Shown: positions 35,201-49,206, counted from the stretch's first letter. The stretch is DNA of 64,000 nucleotides from Chamaecrista fasciculata (GCA_003254925.1 QANZ01029578.1:327552-391551); one strand, 5' to 3'. Numbers and translations are program-made. Notes: generated from the sequence alone by a model not told the origin.

Positions 35201-36763
35201 TCTTTGATTTGCTTAATTAATTCTTCATCTTCTTTTTTTCACTTACTATGGGATGGGATTTGATTGTTGTGTGATTGGTTGATTCCGTTGCGTGTGGGGC
35301 TTTTCAAGATTTTAGGGTTTTTGGGTTTGTAGGGACAATTCTGAGGGGTTTCTTCTGTTATACTTGATGAGGCTGTTTGAGTTTCAGTGTCAGTCGAACA
35401 ATTCTGTAACTGCATGTGGGAATTCATTCTGACATCGAATCACGGAAGCCGATTCTGCATGAGATGATGGATTGGTTTGGTTGCGAATGTAGAAAATAGT
35501 GAGAATTGGGTTCCGGAAGCTAGAATTTGGATCGGATTGAGTTGCAAGTTTGTTTGTATTGTATCGGATGGAGATTAGCAGCTAGTGGATAGTTGGCTAT
35601 CCTGCTTCCTAAGTGGCTGTTCGAATTGCATGTTCGTATTACTTTTGGTTCTGGTTGGCTCAGAGTATATAGGCTCAAAAAAATTAAAAAAAGTTGCAGA
35701 GTTAAGCGTTTTGTTCTTCTAATAGATACTATTTTATGGGCATTGCCTAGGAGTTGAAAGGTTTTTGTTTGAACAGCTACAAATAGTGGGAGTTCAAGTA
35801 AAAACAGAATATGAAAAGGAATTTAATTTTATAATTCTCTGCCAATCCTTTGAAATGTTATCTTTTATTAACGATAATAGATAATAGATAAGACAATGGC
35901 GTTCAATGAGTTTTTTTTTATCATGCATGTGTTTGGAGATGGTATTTGATTCATATGAACAGCTTCAATGTGGTTTTCCCATCAGTTGGCAATCTGCATG
36001 TACAAAGATCGTCCACTAACTGTCATGTACATTGTACTATATAAGAAAATTTTCTATTCGGCTGCTTAACTATTGTGAAGTCAATCTTGGGCTCGCTCTT
36101 TTGCTTGAATTTCTGATTGTGTTGCTCATGGTAAAAGCTAACATTACTAGAGAATATCAGTGGAGCTGTTTTCTAGTTATCTAATGTCATTCCCACTTTC
36201 TAAGATGAATTTACCCAGATAAATAGATCGCCTTTTGAATTATAGCAGTAGCAAGGTTACTTTAAGAATAGTAAACATTTATGAATCTTCTCTGCGGCTC
36301 TGTTGATTTGGGGTTGAAAGGCTCTGCTACATAGAGCTCGAGCTCTCAATTACTCTACGTCCCATCTCTTTATCTGTATCCGCTCTATTGTCTCTTCCTA
36401 TATTTGCATAACATCAAAAAAGAATTTTGAACAACAAGAGATCAAACTTAAAAACCTTATGATGCATGACATGTGTGGAAAGTGTTGGGCTGGAATCTGA
36501 TATGCACAACTCTCTTCAACTAGTTAGATAATATTTGAAAGCTCCAGAGAGATTCATGTTGCAGTCACTCTAATTACTTTGCAACTGATGGTTTTGTAGT
36601 ACACAAAAACATGATATAGGTTCAAGATGTTTTAGTAGGCTTACAATTCTTTTGATGATTACTGCCAGATATTCTCCTTTTGTAACAATTTTCTTCAGTG
36701 TCTTTATTTTTGCATAGGAATTAAAAAAGTTTATCTAACATCATTTTGCAGGGTTCTGAAAAT

Positions 36764-39700
36764 ATGCAGTCCAAATCTGAAACTACGAATCGGTTGAAGT
36801 CTGATCCACATTCCTATCCTCCTAGCAGTGTTTATTCTGAGCCGTGGTGGCGTGTTGCTGGGTACAATAACATGTCCCAAGCAACAGCTGGAGCACATCC
36901 TTCCAATTCAGCCTCTCTAGAGTGCCGTAATGGTGATTCTGAGTCAAACGATGGCCAATCGTTGTCCAACAGTGAGTTGAATGAGGAAGATGATGATACC
37001 ACTAAAGAGTCACCAGCTACTGCTCCTAATCAATCAGGTGCTTATGTTATAAAGAAAATAAATATGGACCATACTAGAAGAAATAATTATTTTATTTGAT
37101 TACATTTTCGTCATACCTAGAATTCTAACTTTGTGGGGATACTGAATACTATATTGGTTTCTTTTTAGGAAATTACGTTCAAGAACACCAAGGGATGCAG
37201 CATGCGTCAACATCTGCACCTTCTGAATGCCTTACCCAGACACCACAGCTTGAACTTGTTGGTCATTCAATTGTATGTCTTTTATATGTATATACATTGA
37301 GTAATTAAAAAAAATCAACTCAAAGTATGTATATACATTGAATAATTAAAAAAATCAACTCAAAGTGGAAGAATTATAGATTATGAGTTTATTCAATGGC
37401 ATAAATTTATGCTGACTCATGTATATCTTTGAAAGGAAATTATTAATAAACTTAAGAATTGTCTCCTCTTGAAATGGATGGGATTTCTAGTCTTCTGTTC
37501 TTTTGTTGCAGGCATGTGCTTCAAATCCTTATCAGGATCCGTATTATGGTGGAATGATGGCAGCTTATGGTCCACATCAGCTGGTACGTGAGATTATCTT
37601 GTGTTCTTACATGATATGACATTACTGCATATGAAGGTTGTAACATTCTTGCTGGTGCCTATTTCTCATAAATCCGAAAAATTAGAGGTTGTGCATAATT
37701 ATGAAAGAAGGCTTTTGTTGTTGCATACCATATTGGTTTCACATATGTAGTCTAGTTTCCTGTATAAAACAATGGTGATATTTTGATAATAGTGGAATGA
37801 ATAACTGATTTTTTTATTATAGGGATATCCTCCTTTTATAGGAATTCCTCATGCTAGAATGCCTTTGCCACATGAGATGGCACAAGAGCCTGTTTATGTG
37901 AATGCTAAACAGTACCAGGCAATTCTCAGGCGTAGACAGGCTCGTGCTAAAGCGGAGCTTGAAAAGAAGCTAATAAAAGTTAGAAAGGTATGAATGTTCA
38001 TGTTTATATGCTAAACTTTACGACTGTGGTTGAATTTTGCTTTCACTAATCTTATGAGTAATATTAAATCAAATTTAGGTTTGAGATGTTCATTGCTCTA
38101 TGCTTCCCTTTACTACTGCAATTAACCTTTTTTCTTTTCTGCTGAGCAAAATATTTTCTTGAGGACATCAGGACACACAGTTTTATAATTCGTGGATAAG
38201 GCTTATGCAATTCAAATATCTGTTGTGCTCTTTTAGCAGGCTTGTGGTGCATTTAATTGTTTTCTTGGTTTCTTCAGGGGGTTTCTTTATCAGGTGTATC
38301 ATGTGTAAAGACTGGGTAGCTCTGACATTTTTTAATTTAACATATTTCTTTGGTATTAAAATGGATAAAGAAAAAAGAAAAGAGAAATTTGCTTCCGTGA
38401 GGTTATCTACCAATGACGCAATCTATGTACAATGAATTGGAAATTTGCCAATCTCTGGACCTTAGAAACTGTTAAAATTCAGAGCCTACTGAAAAGCTTT
38501 TTGTCCTAAAATATTGAATAATTGTTTGGATCTTACAAGCAATAAACTTTTTTTTTTTTAAAAAAAAATCCTGGCTTGTGATTATAATGGCTTCAGTTAG
38601 AAGTAACAAAGTCCAGAGTGATACTGTTTACATATTCCAAAGTTCCAATTGATAAATTTTCTTGATCCTGAATTTCTTCAGCTAGCTATTATAAACAAAC
38701 CCATAATTGATAATCCACATCATGTCTTTCTTGAGAGGGAGCTTTTCTTCTATTGCCTACTTAGAGTTTATCCAATATTTTAAATTATACTTTCCTTCTA
38801 CAGAGGTTAATTCATGGAAACATTCTCCAGTTCATTCCACAATTTTGTCCTTATAGGCTGTTTTAGTTCTCCTCTATATCCTTGAAGCATCTCTGGCATT
38901 CTAATCACAAAGCTAGTAAGGTAAATACAGATGAAGTCTAGTCAAACAAATGTGTCAGTTCTCATTTCTTGAGGGAGACACCCTTTTTTCTCATTTTTTT
39001 CTTGGTCAGTTTACTGTTTGCCGATGATGTCATCTGATGTATGCTTAGAACTGGGAACAGTTTTCAGAATGTATCATGCATTGGAAACACAAAGGTAATA
39101 TTATATGTCCATTAATTAGGAAGAAACCTCAATTTCCAATTCTTGTAGTTATATTCTTCCCAATACCTGGTGATCTGACATTGCAGAGAAGTGCTGAGTC
39201 AGTGTATGGTATAATACTTTCAAAACTTGAGCTCATAACTATGGCTACAGTTATAGTGTATGCTTGCGGACACTATAATTGTAAGATTCATCATTGGTTA
39301 ACACGATGATCTACATTAGACTAGAAGACCTGATAAGGCTCTATCACCTGATGTTTGTGTCATGTATTTCTGAAGTTGTTTTGCACTGTAAAGTGGTGTG
39401 GTATATCTGCAATGAGGGGTTTGGTTTATTTAACCATTGTTGGGTGTGCCCAGCTGACCTTGGAGCTTTTTCAGCTAACAAGTTTAAGGTTTTATGAGGG
39501 AAAAGGATGACAAAATTCTTTGGCATATTTTAGTATTTTTTTGTCTGTGATGTCCTTGGTTAGAATGGAATGCTAGAATGTTGAATTAGCTCCCACCACA
39601 TGCTCTTTGGGAGGATTATTTATGCCAATATTGTGGGTTTCTGCTAATTCTTTCTTTGGGGTTTCACCTCGTAGATATTCAAAGTGATTGAGTGGCTCTT

Positions 39701-40419
39701 TTGAATTTGGATGGGATTTGTTTGATTTTGTTGTTACTCTGGTCTGGGGAGCCCATTGTAGACTCTGTTTTCACGCCCCTTTATATTATTCTCTTATTTC
39801 AATAAATTATTTTGTTCATTGTTGCGGAAGTTGATAACCTCATAAAAGTGTTCTAGAACTATATATTTATGATTGTTGTGGTTGTAGTCAGAAAAAGGAG
39901 GGGGAGCCTCTGCGGCTGTATGGAAAGTCCGCTTGGAATAGCTTGTATTTCTATAACTTGCTGCCTTGCTATATACTCTTTTGGGCTTTTGCTGACATGT
40001 GTTCTGCACAGCCATATCTTCATGAATCTCGGCACCAGCATGCTATGAGAAGGGCAAGGGGTACTGGAGGACGTTTTGCCAAGAAAAATAACAATGCTGC
40101 TGATGGCTCAAACCACTCTAACAAGGACAAAGATATGAGATCTGGTCCAGTGATGTCTTCACAATCAATTAGCTCATCCGGGTCTGAACCTTTACCCTCG
40201 GAGTCTGCTGAAACCTGGAACTCCCCCAATGTGCAACATGATGCTAGAGGATATAAAATTTCTGACAGATATGAAGCACGTTACCATAGTCATGGCTTGC
40301 AATCTTCGACTTATCATTTGCACTCCAATGAAAGAGTAGAGGATGGCGACTGCTCTGGACAACAACGGGGGAGTATCTCTTCTGAGCACACCTCACAGAG
40401 GCGTCTCGCGATTCAGTAA
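36764..40419 (+). CDS. NF-YA: NF-YA (HAP2/CBF-B) CCAAT-binding subunit, five coding exons
   Basis: Coding exons are 36764-37037, 37169-37272, 37512-37583, 37823-37987 and 40012-40419 (340 aa, all joins in frame with GT/AG). The N-terminus (MQSKSET, then SVYSEPWWR) and the [13 protein letters not shown] block are typical of the NF-YA1/NF-YA9-like subgroup. The core lies at residues of about 172-230. It has the NF-YB/NF-YC-binding helix [20 protein letters not shown], a linker, then the DNA-contacting [20 protein letters not shown] 2-kb intron separates the two halves. Tyr-Gln-Ala in the first helix replaces the more common Tyr-Gln-Gly or His-Gly. NF-YA joins the NF-YB/NF-YC histone-fold dimer in the nucleus to bind CCAAT boxes in development and drought responses. 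A miR169-type site lies in the 3'UTR. The neighbouring SEC62 gene converges on it. Confidence 0.95.
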
Positions 40420-40538
40420 AAACCCCCCAGACGACGGCGGTGGCGAGGATAGATGCCGAGGTGGGGTTTGTAACCCAGTGAAATAGTTGGTAAATACCTT
40501 GGTTATCTGTAAAGATTCTTGGCAAATTATATGCCAAG

Positions 40539-40559
40539 CGGCAAATCATTCTTGGCTTT
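40539..40559 (+). promoter_or_regulatory. miR169-type target site in the NF-YA 3'UTR
   Basis: CGGCAAATCATTCTTGGCTTT lies 120 nt after the stop codon. It is complementary to the miR169 family apart from an A:C and a G:U position in the middle and the end base, a variant known from NF-YA1-like mRNAs. Cleavage of NF-YA mRNAs by miR169 is well established. Use of this particular site is inferred. Confidence 0.75.
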
Positions 40560-40759
40560 GTTCTTGTGTTTATGGTGTGGATGATGATGGATGATATGAA
40601 GAGAAGAATATGATGATTGAGCTTGTGACTTCCTTTTGAAGCCTTTCAATCTCACATTATCTTCTGGTTTTTGCTTTTGTTTTTTTGTACAGAGATAGTC
40701 ATTAGTGAACTCAAGCTGAGAGATGCATGATCAGGTTGGAGGACTTGGAAAAACAGAAA

Positions 40760-40979
40760 CCTATTGATCAACTCTGGTTTGTTGGGTCAATTTTGTGCAA
40801 CTCACCGAAAGGAAAAATGATAAAATGAGTTCAGTTAGTATTATTTGTGGATTTCCAAGTAATACGCATTCAAGTTTTCACCCTTTGTCACTAATTCCCT
40901 TCATCTTTATTTCCCTTATTTCCTCCACTAATATGCATTGACATGTTTGGAACACTTATTCTTGACTTAGGTGGACTTG

Positions 40980-41014
<35 letters not shown>

Positions 41015-41796
41015 AAATGAGTTTCAAGAAGTTCTCCATTAGCTTCGTTGCGGGGAAAGGAAAAAGAAATTGCGATCTATAAATAATTTGTCAAAATGTA
41101 AATAGTAATTTTTTTAGTGAAGTAAAAGTATTACTTATAACTTCCTTTTTGGTAAATAAGTGAAGTTATAACTATAAGCATGTTAAATCTTTTTCATGGT
41201 CTCATTGGACCAATTTGAGCTTCTACTTTTCCATTGGGTCAAAGGGTCAAATTGCTCCATTTATTTGAGAGGATACATGAATACATCTAGAAAAGAAAGT
41301 TATTAAACCGATCCTACCGATTTGACCGTGAACTGAATATTTTTTATCGAACAAACTGTAAATTGAACAATTTTTTGATTTATTAAACAGTGATTTTGAC
41401 AACAATATGAAACCATAAAGGGAAAAGATTCCTTCTTGCCTTGATTAATGATTATTGTTTCTCGAGAGGATCCGCTAAGTTGTTAAAATTCCATTAAAAA
41501 GATATATTTTGTAAATTAAACTGCAAAATTTTAAAAATTTAGAAGACATGACAATAGTTATATGCTAATATAAATAAATTTCATCAACTCTTGTGAATAG
41601 ATGAATTTCAGCGAATCTTCAGAAATACCCATTAACACCAGAAAAAAATATTGTAGGTTTCCATCAACGTCTTAACTCAACATGTAACACCAGAAATTGC
41701 ACTTAAATCTCTACCTTTTGTTTATGGAGAATCCGGTTCCAAAATATAAAAGGATGAACTCGATTGACGCCTTCCATTCCAGGGTTTAAAGTAGAG
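40760..41796. other. Intergenic DNA between NF-YA and SEC62 ends, with (TA)n
   Basis: A (TA)n run lies at about 40983-41012. Otherwise AT-rich, with no frame or bounded repeat. Confidence 0.55.
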
Positions 41797-42233
41797 TGAC
41801 CAAAGTTCTATGGTCCCTCATGTTTGCTCAAAGTTCTGTTTTGGTCTTTTAAGTTTTTTTCGTTCCGTTTTGGTCTCTCATCTTTGTTCAAAGTTTCATT
41901 TTGATCCCACAAGTTTTTGTTCGTTCTATTTTGTCCCTCAAGTTTCTAAAAGTTCCACCGTGACTCCCGGACTCTTTTCTATTCACTTTTTCTGTTAGGA
42001 AAAGAAAAAAAAAACTAACTTTCAACTCCTGACAATTTTGCTTTTACAAAAAGGAAGGACTTTAATGCAAAAGAGAAAAATTGCTGAGAGATAAAAGTTA
42101 CTTTTTTTTTTCTTTTTTTTTAACAGAAAGGTGGATGGAAATGAATCAGGGACTAACGGTGGAACTTTTGGAAACTTAAGGGACCAAAACGGAACTTTGA
42201 GTAAACATGAGAGACCAAAATAGGACTTTGGCC
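41797..42233. mobile_element. Foldback element between convergent genes
   Basis: The left end CCAAAGTTCTATGGTCCCTC and right end (read inward) CCAAAGTCCTATTTTGG are inverted repeats. Further matching words (CAAAGTTCNGTTTTGG, TTAAGTTTCNAAAAGTTCCACCG) follow in both arms. The target duplication is not clear. The same family supplies the fragment near 31440. Confidence 0.65.
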
Positions 42234-42500
42234 AAGTAAAATTCATCTAAAATTTGGCAGTCCACTTGATATTGACAAGTTTGGCTAGGCCTCATTTCTG
42301 CATTACTGCTTAGCAATATAGCGTGAAAATCAGACCTAAACCACAATGCAAGGCAATGAGGGAACTATACTAATGGAAACCTTAATTTTGACAAAGAACT
42401 GCTTTTACTGTTATTATTTCATACATGGTTTTGCACTCAAGATATAGAGAAAATTATAATCTAGTAACTAGACATTTAAATTTAGATATATAATCACCAT

Positions 42501-45500
42501 CTAGTCATTTTGTTTATCTTCTTCACCTACATCTTCTACGCTTCCTAGGATAACTTCATCATCAACGTATTGTTCTGGAGAAGTTTTTGCACCGTCACCA
42601 TCTGGTGAAGCCGTGTGGTCAGGATTTGTTTTGCTTGTTTGTGAGGAACCATCGGCAGACCCCGTGGCATTAACCACCGTTTGTTGCTTCTCCATCATCC
42701 CAGACAAGGCTAATCTTGGATTCCATTCAAGAACATCATCGATAATGTTCGATACCCTCTTCTGGTACCTGCAAAAAGACAATATCAACTTCAGATATAG
42801 ACAAACTCAAAGATGTAACCGGGAATTAAGGAACGAAGCAGGCTGTAATCGGTAGAAGGACCGGCTAGAATCTTTCCTCATTCCCACTTAGAAATTCAGT
42901 AGGAAACAGCCCAATCACAGTTCGGAAACAAAGGAGGAAAAATAAACAAAAGCTAAGAAGGTTTCCAGCAAATCGAGGGACTAGACAAGAATACCCAAAA
43001 TCGCACCTTTTCCCTAGGCCCCTATTTTCTATCACCTCCAGCCAAAATATGTCTGTCTAGATCATTTTCCCCTAGCAGCCTCCATGTATCCCAAATCCCT
43101 CTAGATTCTTCTCCAAGACTTTACCAGCCAACTCATGCTGCTCCTATTGCCCACTCTCTACTCTTTCCCTAGCATACAGCTTTTACTAATTGTGGGTGAT
43201 TAATCACCCAAAAAGGAGATAGAACTTAAGCTGAGTAAACGTATGACTCAACTCTCCAGAAAAAGGTGGAAGGTTCTAAGTCAACCACTATTATATATAG
43301 GACTTACCTTGCTCTAGCAGCTTCATCAGGGGCATGATGCCTCAACAGCAATATGAATAGCACAGCTACTATTGCATAGAAAAGCCTTGTTGTCCACTTC
43401 GGTCGCTCCTCCTCATCTTTCTTGGGCCAAAATCTAAATAACTCTCCCAGTGTTGCTTCCTCGGCAAGGATGTTCGGGAAAAACCAGATCCTCTTTCCAA
43501 GAATGATATATAAAGCACCAAATATTGTAGCCCTTACTGCAGAATTAAAAAAAAAAAAATTGAGCCGCAGAAGGAGAACAGAGCGCACTAATGAATTTAA
43601 AATTGTCAACCGCATTCTAACCATGAAGTTTAAGGTGCCAAGGCCCAGGGGCATGTAAATAAATTCATAAGCTCTCTGATTCCTCGTGCATTTAACTAGA
43701 ATATTATAAAATTTACATTCTTGAACTCAAATGAAGTTGAGAACAAATGAAAGGGGAAAGATTTCATCAAGAGCAAGCCTAAAAGATGACATGAAAGCAA
43801 CAAGAGCACAACTTCAACATGTCTTCTCCTTAGTTCATTAATAAATATACTAGTATAATATAATATCCCCTGCAGAAAAGTAATTTTCTAATGAATAAAT
43901 TCAAGTTAGAGTATTGTAAACAAAACCATTGTAGTGACTCTGTAGAAGTTGGCACACAGGTGTGCCTACAAATACTAGAAACTCAAACCCTGATGATATG
44001 GATCTCAAAGGACAACAGCTATATAGGATGACCAAAAGGAAACAAAATTATCTAAATATCAAACACAAAATAAATGGTCATTGGAAGGGGAAAGATGGCA
44101 ATACAAATTTGAAAGGTCATTGGAAGCTCAAGGTAAAGATCTAACTAAACTTACTCAAAAGAAGAGAGAGAATAAGCAGAAGGATCCCAGCACATGAGTA
44201 AAGTATCAACAGCTTGCAGCGATGAGGATACACAGGAAATAAGCAAATTGCCAATGTCAAAACAGGCCAGCAAAAGGAGAGGAGTGTCTGCCAAAGTGGT
44301 CGACGTTTAACAAATGTCCATGCAAAAAATGCATCATTTTCAGAAAATATTTGTTCCTGCCAAAAAACAGTTAAATGTTATCAGATTCAAAGTCTAAACA
44401 CTTTCTTAACCTACAGGGTAGCGTAGAGCACAGATACATCATTGAAAAATGCAGCAGAACATGGTTACAATATCAATATATATATACACAGATACATATC
44501 TTCTCTGAATTTCAAAAGGTGCTATTCTCTTTCTTGCTCTTTTTGAAAGATTAAAAATTTTTCTGGTTGCATAAGTAGACAATTAAATATAAATTCATTG
44601 TTTTATACCTTTATATTAAGTAAATAGAACTAATACAGTTAAGACTAAAATAGACCTCGGAACCAAGCATAGAAAACAAACATCAGCTTATGCATATATT
44701 ATAGTTGCTTCATGCTTGCTCCAACAAAACAAAAATACTTACTGGGAAGATTTCTAGATGAGCAGGCCAAGTTGACAATTTTTTCTTCCCAGGACGAACA
44801 GTTTTAACCACACGATCACAACGCACTAAAAGACTTTTACTTAGTAGAATGTCACCAATATCTTCTGCTTCCAGATTCCTATCTGATTCTAGAATATCTT
44901 TGAGCTCCGGATGATTTTTCAAGAAGCTCACAAAGTCCTTCCCTCTAAAGTATTCAACACGTGTCTCCTGTAGAACAGCCCATCTAGAAACCAGATCCTT
45001 GTGGTCTCTCACCTTCTCAGCAAACAACTGGAATACATCTTTCTTGGCAGCTTGTTTCTGAAAGAAAAACAGTGTCAGAACTCAGAATCACCATACAAAA
45101 AGAGCACGTTTTAACACAGTCAGCTCAGCAACTTGATATAAACCATAGATCGATCAATATAATTCAATATCTATACAAAAATTATAAGATGAGCTTTAAG
45201 ATAAAACAGTTATTGGTTTCTGCCATTTAATAAGCCAATGCAAACCATATAGCCAAAAAAAAAAAGGAACGAAATTTACAACACCATCAATTCGTATATT
45301 CCAGAAAAGTATAATTCACCAAGAATCTTTTGACTCAGGTCAGCCTTCCAGAGCCACCATTCATTATCAAACCAAATTGCAGCACAAAACAAACGTTCGT
45401 CGACCAACTAAAGTACAGCAATACTTTAAGTGCAATTTCCAACAGGTATAGATAGTAGACATTCATTCTTAAATCTCACACTACACCAAAAACCCCACTC

Positions 45501-45788
45501 TGGGTATTAATTAAACCACCAAAGAATAAAAATCCATTACAGAGTAACTAGGGGCATCTAAGATTCATAATCTAATCTAAGCATCAAAATTGTAAATAGC
45601 GTTTTTCTTTTTTTTTTTCTGATGAAGTGATTAACGAATTTAGCAGATCAAATGAAGAAAGAGGTATAAACCCTAGGAGGCGTATCGGAGCTAAGATCTC
45701 TGCCGCCATTCTGGGTGGCTGCTGAAGAACGTCGAACTCTCTTCTTCTCTACTGATGCAGCTGTTCCTCCTCCTCCTGATTTCTTCAT
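42501..45788 (-). CDS. SEC62: Translocation protein SEC62, five exons
   Basis: Exons on the minus strand are 45788-45672, 45057-44743, 44356-44155, 43536-43308 and 42768-42501 (376 aa, in-frame GT/AG joins). The cytosolic N-terminal domain (KKDVFQLFAEKVRDH, FRGKDFVSFLKNHPEL, then VKTVRPGKKKLSTWPAHLE) precedes two close membrane segments (about residues 165-187 and 193-211). A loop with PNILAEEATLGELFRFWPKKDEEERPKW follows, then a further hydrophobic segment (about 263-277) and an acidic C-terminal tail. Sec62 assists the Sec61 channel in post-translational import into the ER, and in plants and animals also takes part in ER-phagy. The length is close to that of other plant Sec62 proteins. The gene converges on NF-YA with a transposon between them. 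A (CTT)n/(CT)n pyrimidine tract lies just upstream of the start on the plus strand. Confidence 0.95.
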
Positions 45789-46227
45789 TGTTGAAGCTTC
45801 TTCTTCTCTCTCGTCTTCTTCTTCTTCTTCTTCTCAATGATTTTACTTTATTTCTCTCTCTTTCTTTCTCTCTTTTCACGATTTCTGTAATTTTTCCTTC
45901 AGTTCGTGCTTTTTCTCGCTTCGAAGACGGGAGATCAGAAGAACATGAAAACGAAAACACCGTTGTAAGCAAAAATCACATGGTTTCTTTTCTTTTCCTT
46001 TTTAACTCCTAAAACTTTTAGTAAGTTACAAACTTAACATTAATGATTAATACCATATTTTAATCAGTAATGAGATATTTTTAGATCTCGATTATTCTAG
46101 ATGTAATAAATTGGATAAACATTTTAGAAAAATTTAATTTAGTGTAATAAAATTCTTAATTTATTTATCAAAAAAAAAATTCTTAATTTATTATAATTAT
46201 AAATTTATAAATATAACTTAAAATAAA

Positions 46228-46624
46228 GGTCAAAGCCTAAATTTGGTCCCATATCTTTTGCTCAATTCCTAATTTGGTCTCATATCTTTTTTGTCACACT
46301 TTTGGTCTCATATCTATTGCTCAGGTCTCAATTTGGTCCCGTATATTTTTTTTTTGTTGCACTTTTGGTCTCATATCTTTTGATCATATTGCAGAATTGG
46401 TCTTATATTTCTTGGTCATGTTATAGAATCGGTCTCATATTTTTGCAAATAATTCTACACTGTGAGAGTAACGGTGGAACATTTTGCTAAGATATTGAAC
46501 TAAAAGTGATATGAGACCAATTTGGGACCTTTTGCGAAGATATGGAATTAAAAGTGCAACAAAAAAAGACATAGGACAAATTGAAAACTCAGCAAAAGAT
46601 ATAAGACTAAATTTGTACTTTAAC
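46228..46624. mobile_element. Mutator-type foldback MITE upstream of SEC62
   Basis: A perfect 9-bp duplication TAAAATAAA lies at 46219-46227 and 46625-46633. Ends are GGTCAAAGCCTAAATTTGG and GTTAAAGTACAAATTTAG (read inward). The inner arms repeat TTGGTCTCATATCTTTT several times. It lies about 440 bp upstream of the SEC62 start codon. Confidence 0.9.
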
Positions 46625-46633
46625 TAAAATAAA

Positions 46634-48100
46634 TAACACAGGTAAGCAAGGCAATACACATGCGTATACTCAGGCCAAAAAAAAAAAAATACACATGCGT
46701 ATACCAAAAAAAATAAAACAATACACATGTCTATGATAAAACGTTTTATCAATATTAATTATTATATATAATTTTAATTTTTTAATCAATCTCTTAAAGT
46801 TGTATATTATATGGATAATGGATTGGAAAATCAGATCTCTAGATCCGATGGGTTAAATCAAGAATTGGTTGATTGTTCAAGTTTTGCTTAAAATAATCAT
46901 AAAACATCCATATAAAGAATCCCCAAAAATGGACAAAATAGGCAAAATTGATTCACTTAAAGGTCGAACTAATATCAGGCCCAAAAAAAGAAGGTCGATT
47001 ATTTGAGTTTCTGATATCAACTCCCTTCGAACGCAGTTTGGATTTTCGAAAATTCTTTTTCAAGCATTTGAGGACGATTATTTAAGTGAGATTTCAGTGT
47101 GGATTGGGGTTTTTGAATAAATTTTGAATTTTTTGGTGATTTCCGTACTTTTTTGACGAGTTTAGAACATTTTCCGGTGGGTTTTAAACTTTTTGCGTTT
47201 TCAGTTTTGGTCCCTCTGTCATTTGCTTTAATTTGTGTTGTTTTTGCAGTCCTATTCCATTTCTTAAAGAATTCATGAATTAGGGACCAAGATGTAAGGT
47301 TTGAGAATCTTCAGGGATGCTCTTTCACTTGTATTTTGACAGCCAGGGACTAAAGTGAAAGGGACTTGAAGTTTTCAGGATTAAACTGTAATTTAAAGGA
47401 CTGATCTATAATTTTTTCTGACTTAATTTGCCTAGTTAACAGTTTAAAATGGACAAAAGACTAACAGTTGGAGGTTTTCAAAATATATGAGACCAAAACT
47501 GAGACAAAAAAATATATAGGACTGATTTGGGACCTTGAGCAAAGATACAGGACCAAATTCGAGAAAAAAAATATGGGACTGATTTGAGACATGGAACAAA
47601 GATACATGACCAACTTCGCACTTTGGCCTTTTATTAAATTTAAACTCAAAATAATACACTACTTCTTAAGTGTAAATTTAATATTTAATTTTGATTCTCC
47701 TAATTCTTATATTTTTTAATTAAGTTTGTGTTGGATTAGATTGAGTTGGCAGGTTGACGCATACTATTTTTCATTCCTTATATATTTATTATTTTTTAAT
47801 TTGGTCCCTCTTTCAGAGACTAAATTGAGAATAAAAATTCATGAATGGACCAAATAGTAAATATAATATCATTTAAGAGATCTAAGTATAATTTTAAATA
47901 AATAAAAATTAATTTGGGACAAATTCAGAACAATGAATGATTGAGATTTTATAATTTACATACTTTAGTGGATTCATACTTCAGTTGATCCACTCCCAAT
48001 TTGATGCAGTGGTTGGTGAGCTACACCCTAAATAAGAGGACCGAGTTCAATTTTTAGAGGCAACTCAAATGGATTAATTAATCTTCCCCAAGAGACCCTT
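46634..48100. other. Intergenic DNA with a one-armed foldback remnant
   Basis: At 47440-47640 words like ATATGGGACTGATTTGAGAC and CAAAGATACAGGACCAAATT match the right arm of the 46228-46624 family, with no left arm. No gene seen. Confidence 0.5.
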
Positions 48101-48766
48101 AGGGTCTGTTTGGGAGACTTTCAATTCTAATCCAATCTCATCCAATCTCATTCAAATGGATGGGATGAGATTATTTTTTAATTGGATGAGATGAGATGAT
48201 GTATTGGTGTTTGGGTGATTTTAGTGATAATGATGTTAAATAGGGTGTGAAATTATATAAAAGGGTATGTAATGAATGTGGTTGGTAGAAAAAAGTTGAT
48301 GGATTTTTGTAATTTGTATAGGGGTAGAAATGGTAGGAAATAATGAGATGAGATTGAGATAATGAGATGGGATGAGATGAGATGATAGGTGTTTGGTTGT
48401 GTTTTGATTGAAATAATATTGAGATGAGATGATATTGGGAAGTGTGATATGGTATTGGAAATTGTGAGGATGAGAAAATTTTGGATTGAGGGTTAGGGGA
48501 CAATCCAAATCCAAGTGGATGAGATTTTGGGTCAAAATGAAAATAATATTGGAATTATTTTTTGACATACAATTTGGTCCATAAATTCGAACTGTTCCAA
48601 TTAATCAATCTCTAACATGCGTAAAAGATAACTCGGGCTTTGTAGAAAACCCCAATCATTAATAATGAGGTCTATTTATGAAATTGAAATACAAAAAAAT
48701 AACAAACAATAGTTTGAGGACCAAATAGAAAATTAGAAAACAACTCTAAATTCTAATAAAATGTGT

Positions 48767-48920
48767 GGTGAAAGGTTCATTTTGGTCCTAAATGTATGGC
48801 CTAATATTCATTTTGGTCCATTATTTTAATAAATGTTAAAATTGGTCCTAAATGTTAGCAAAATGATTAATGGTGGACCAAAATGAACATTAGGGCAAAC
48901 ATTTAGGACCAATTTAACCC
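48767..48920. mobile_element. Short family A foldback derivative
   Basis: The left end GGTGAAAGGTTCATTTTGG and right end GGTTAAAGGGTTAAATTGG (read inward) have only a short interior. The arms carry the ATGTATGGCCTAATATTCATTTTGG wording of family A. It seems to be an internal-deletion copy of about 150 bp nested in the larger element. Confidence 0.6.
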
Positions 48921-48998
48921 TTTAACCCTTTATTTTTGAATCCAATGATTCAAGCCTGTACATACACGTGGGCCATTTTGTATTTTGTCCCTAAAAAA

Positions 48999-49206
48999 NN
49001 NNNNNNNNNNNNNNNNNNNNNNNNNNNNNNNNNNNNNNNNNNNNNNNNNNNNNNNNNNNNNNNNNNNNNNNNNNNNNNNNNNNNNNNNNNNNNNNNNNNN
49101 NNNNNNNNNNNNNNNNNNNNNNNNNNNNNNNNNNNNNNNNNNNNNNNNNNNNNNNNNNNNNNNNNNNNNNNNNNNNNNNNNNNNNNNNNNNNNNNNNNNN
49201 NNNNNN
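48999..49206. other. Assembly gap (N run)
   Basis: 208 unknown bases inside a transposon, flanked by A runs on both sides. Confidence 0.99.

Noticed and set aside
39943..40011. Extension upstream of the last NF-YA exon
   Set aside because: This is intron 4 read-through. The acceptor TTCTGCACAG at 40011 joins the NF-YA domain in frame.
48001..48095. Possible SINE (GCAGTGGTTGGTGAGC and GAGTTCAATTTT)
   Set aside because: Similar to the repeat at 26655 but the A and B boxes are poor and no target duplication was found.
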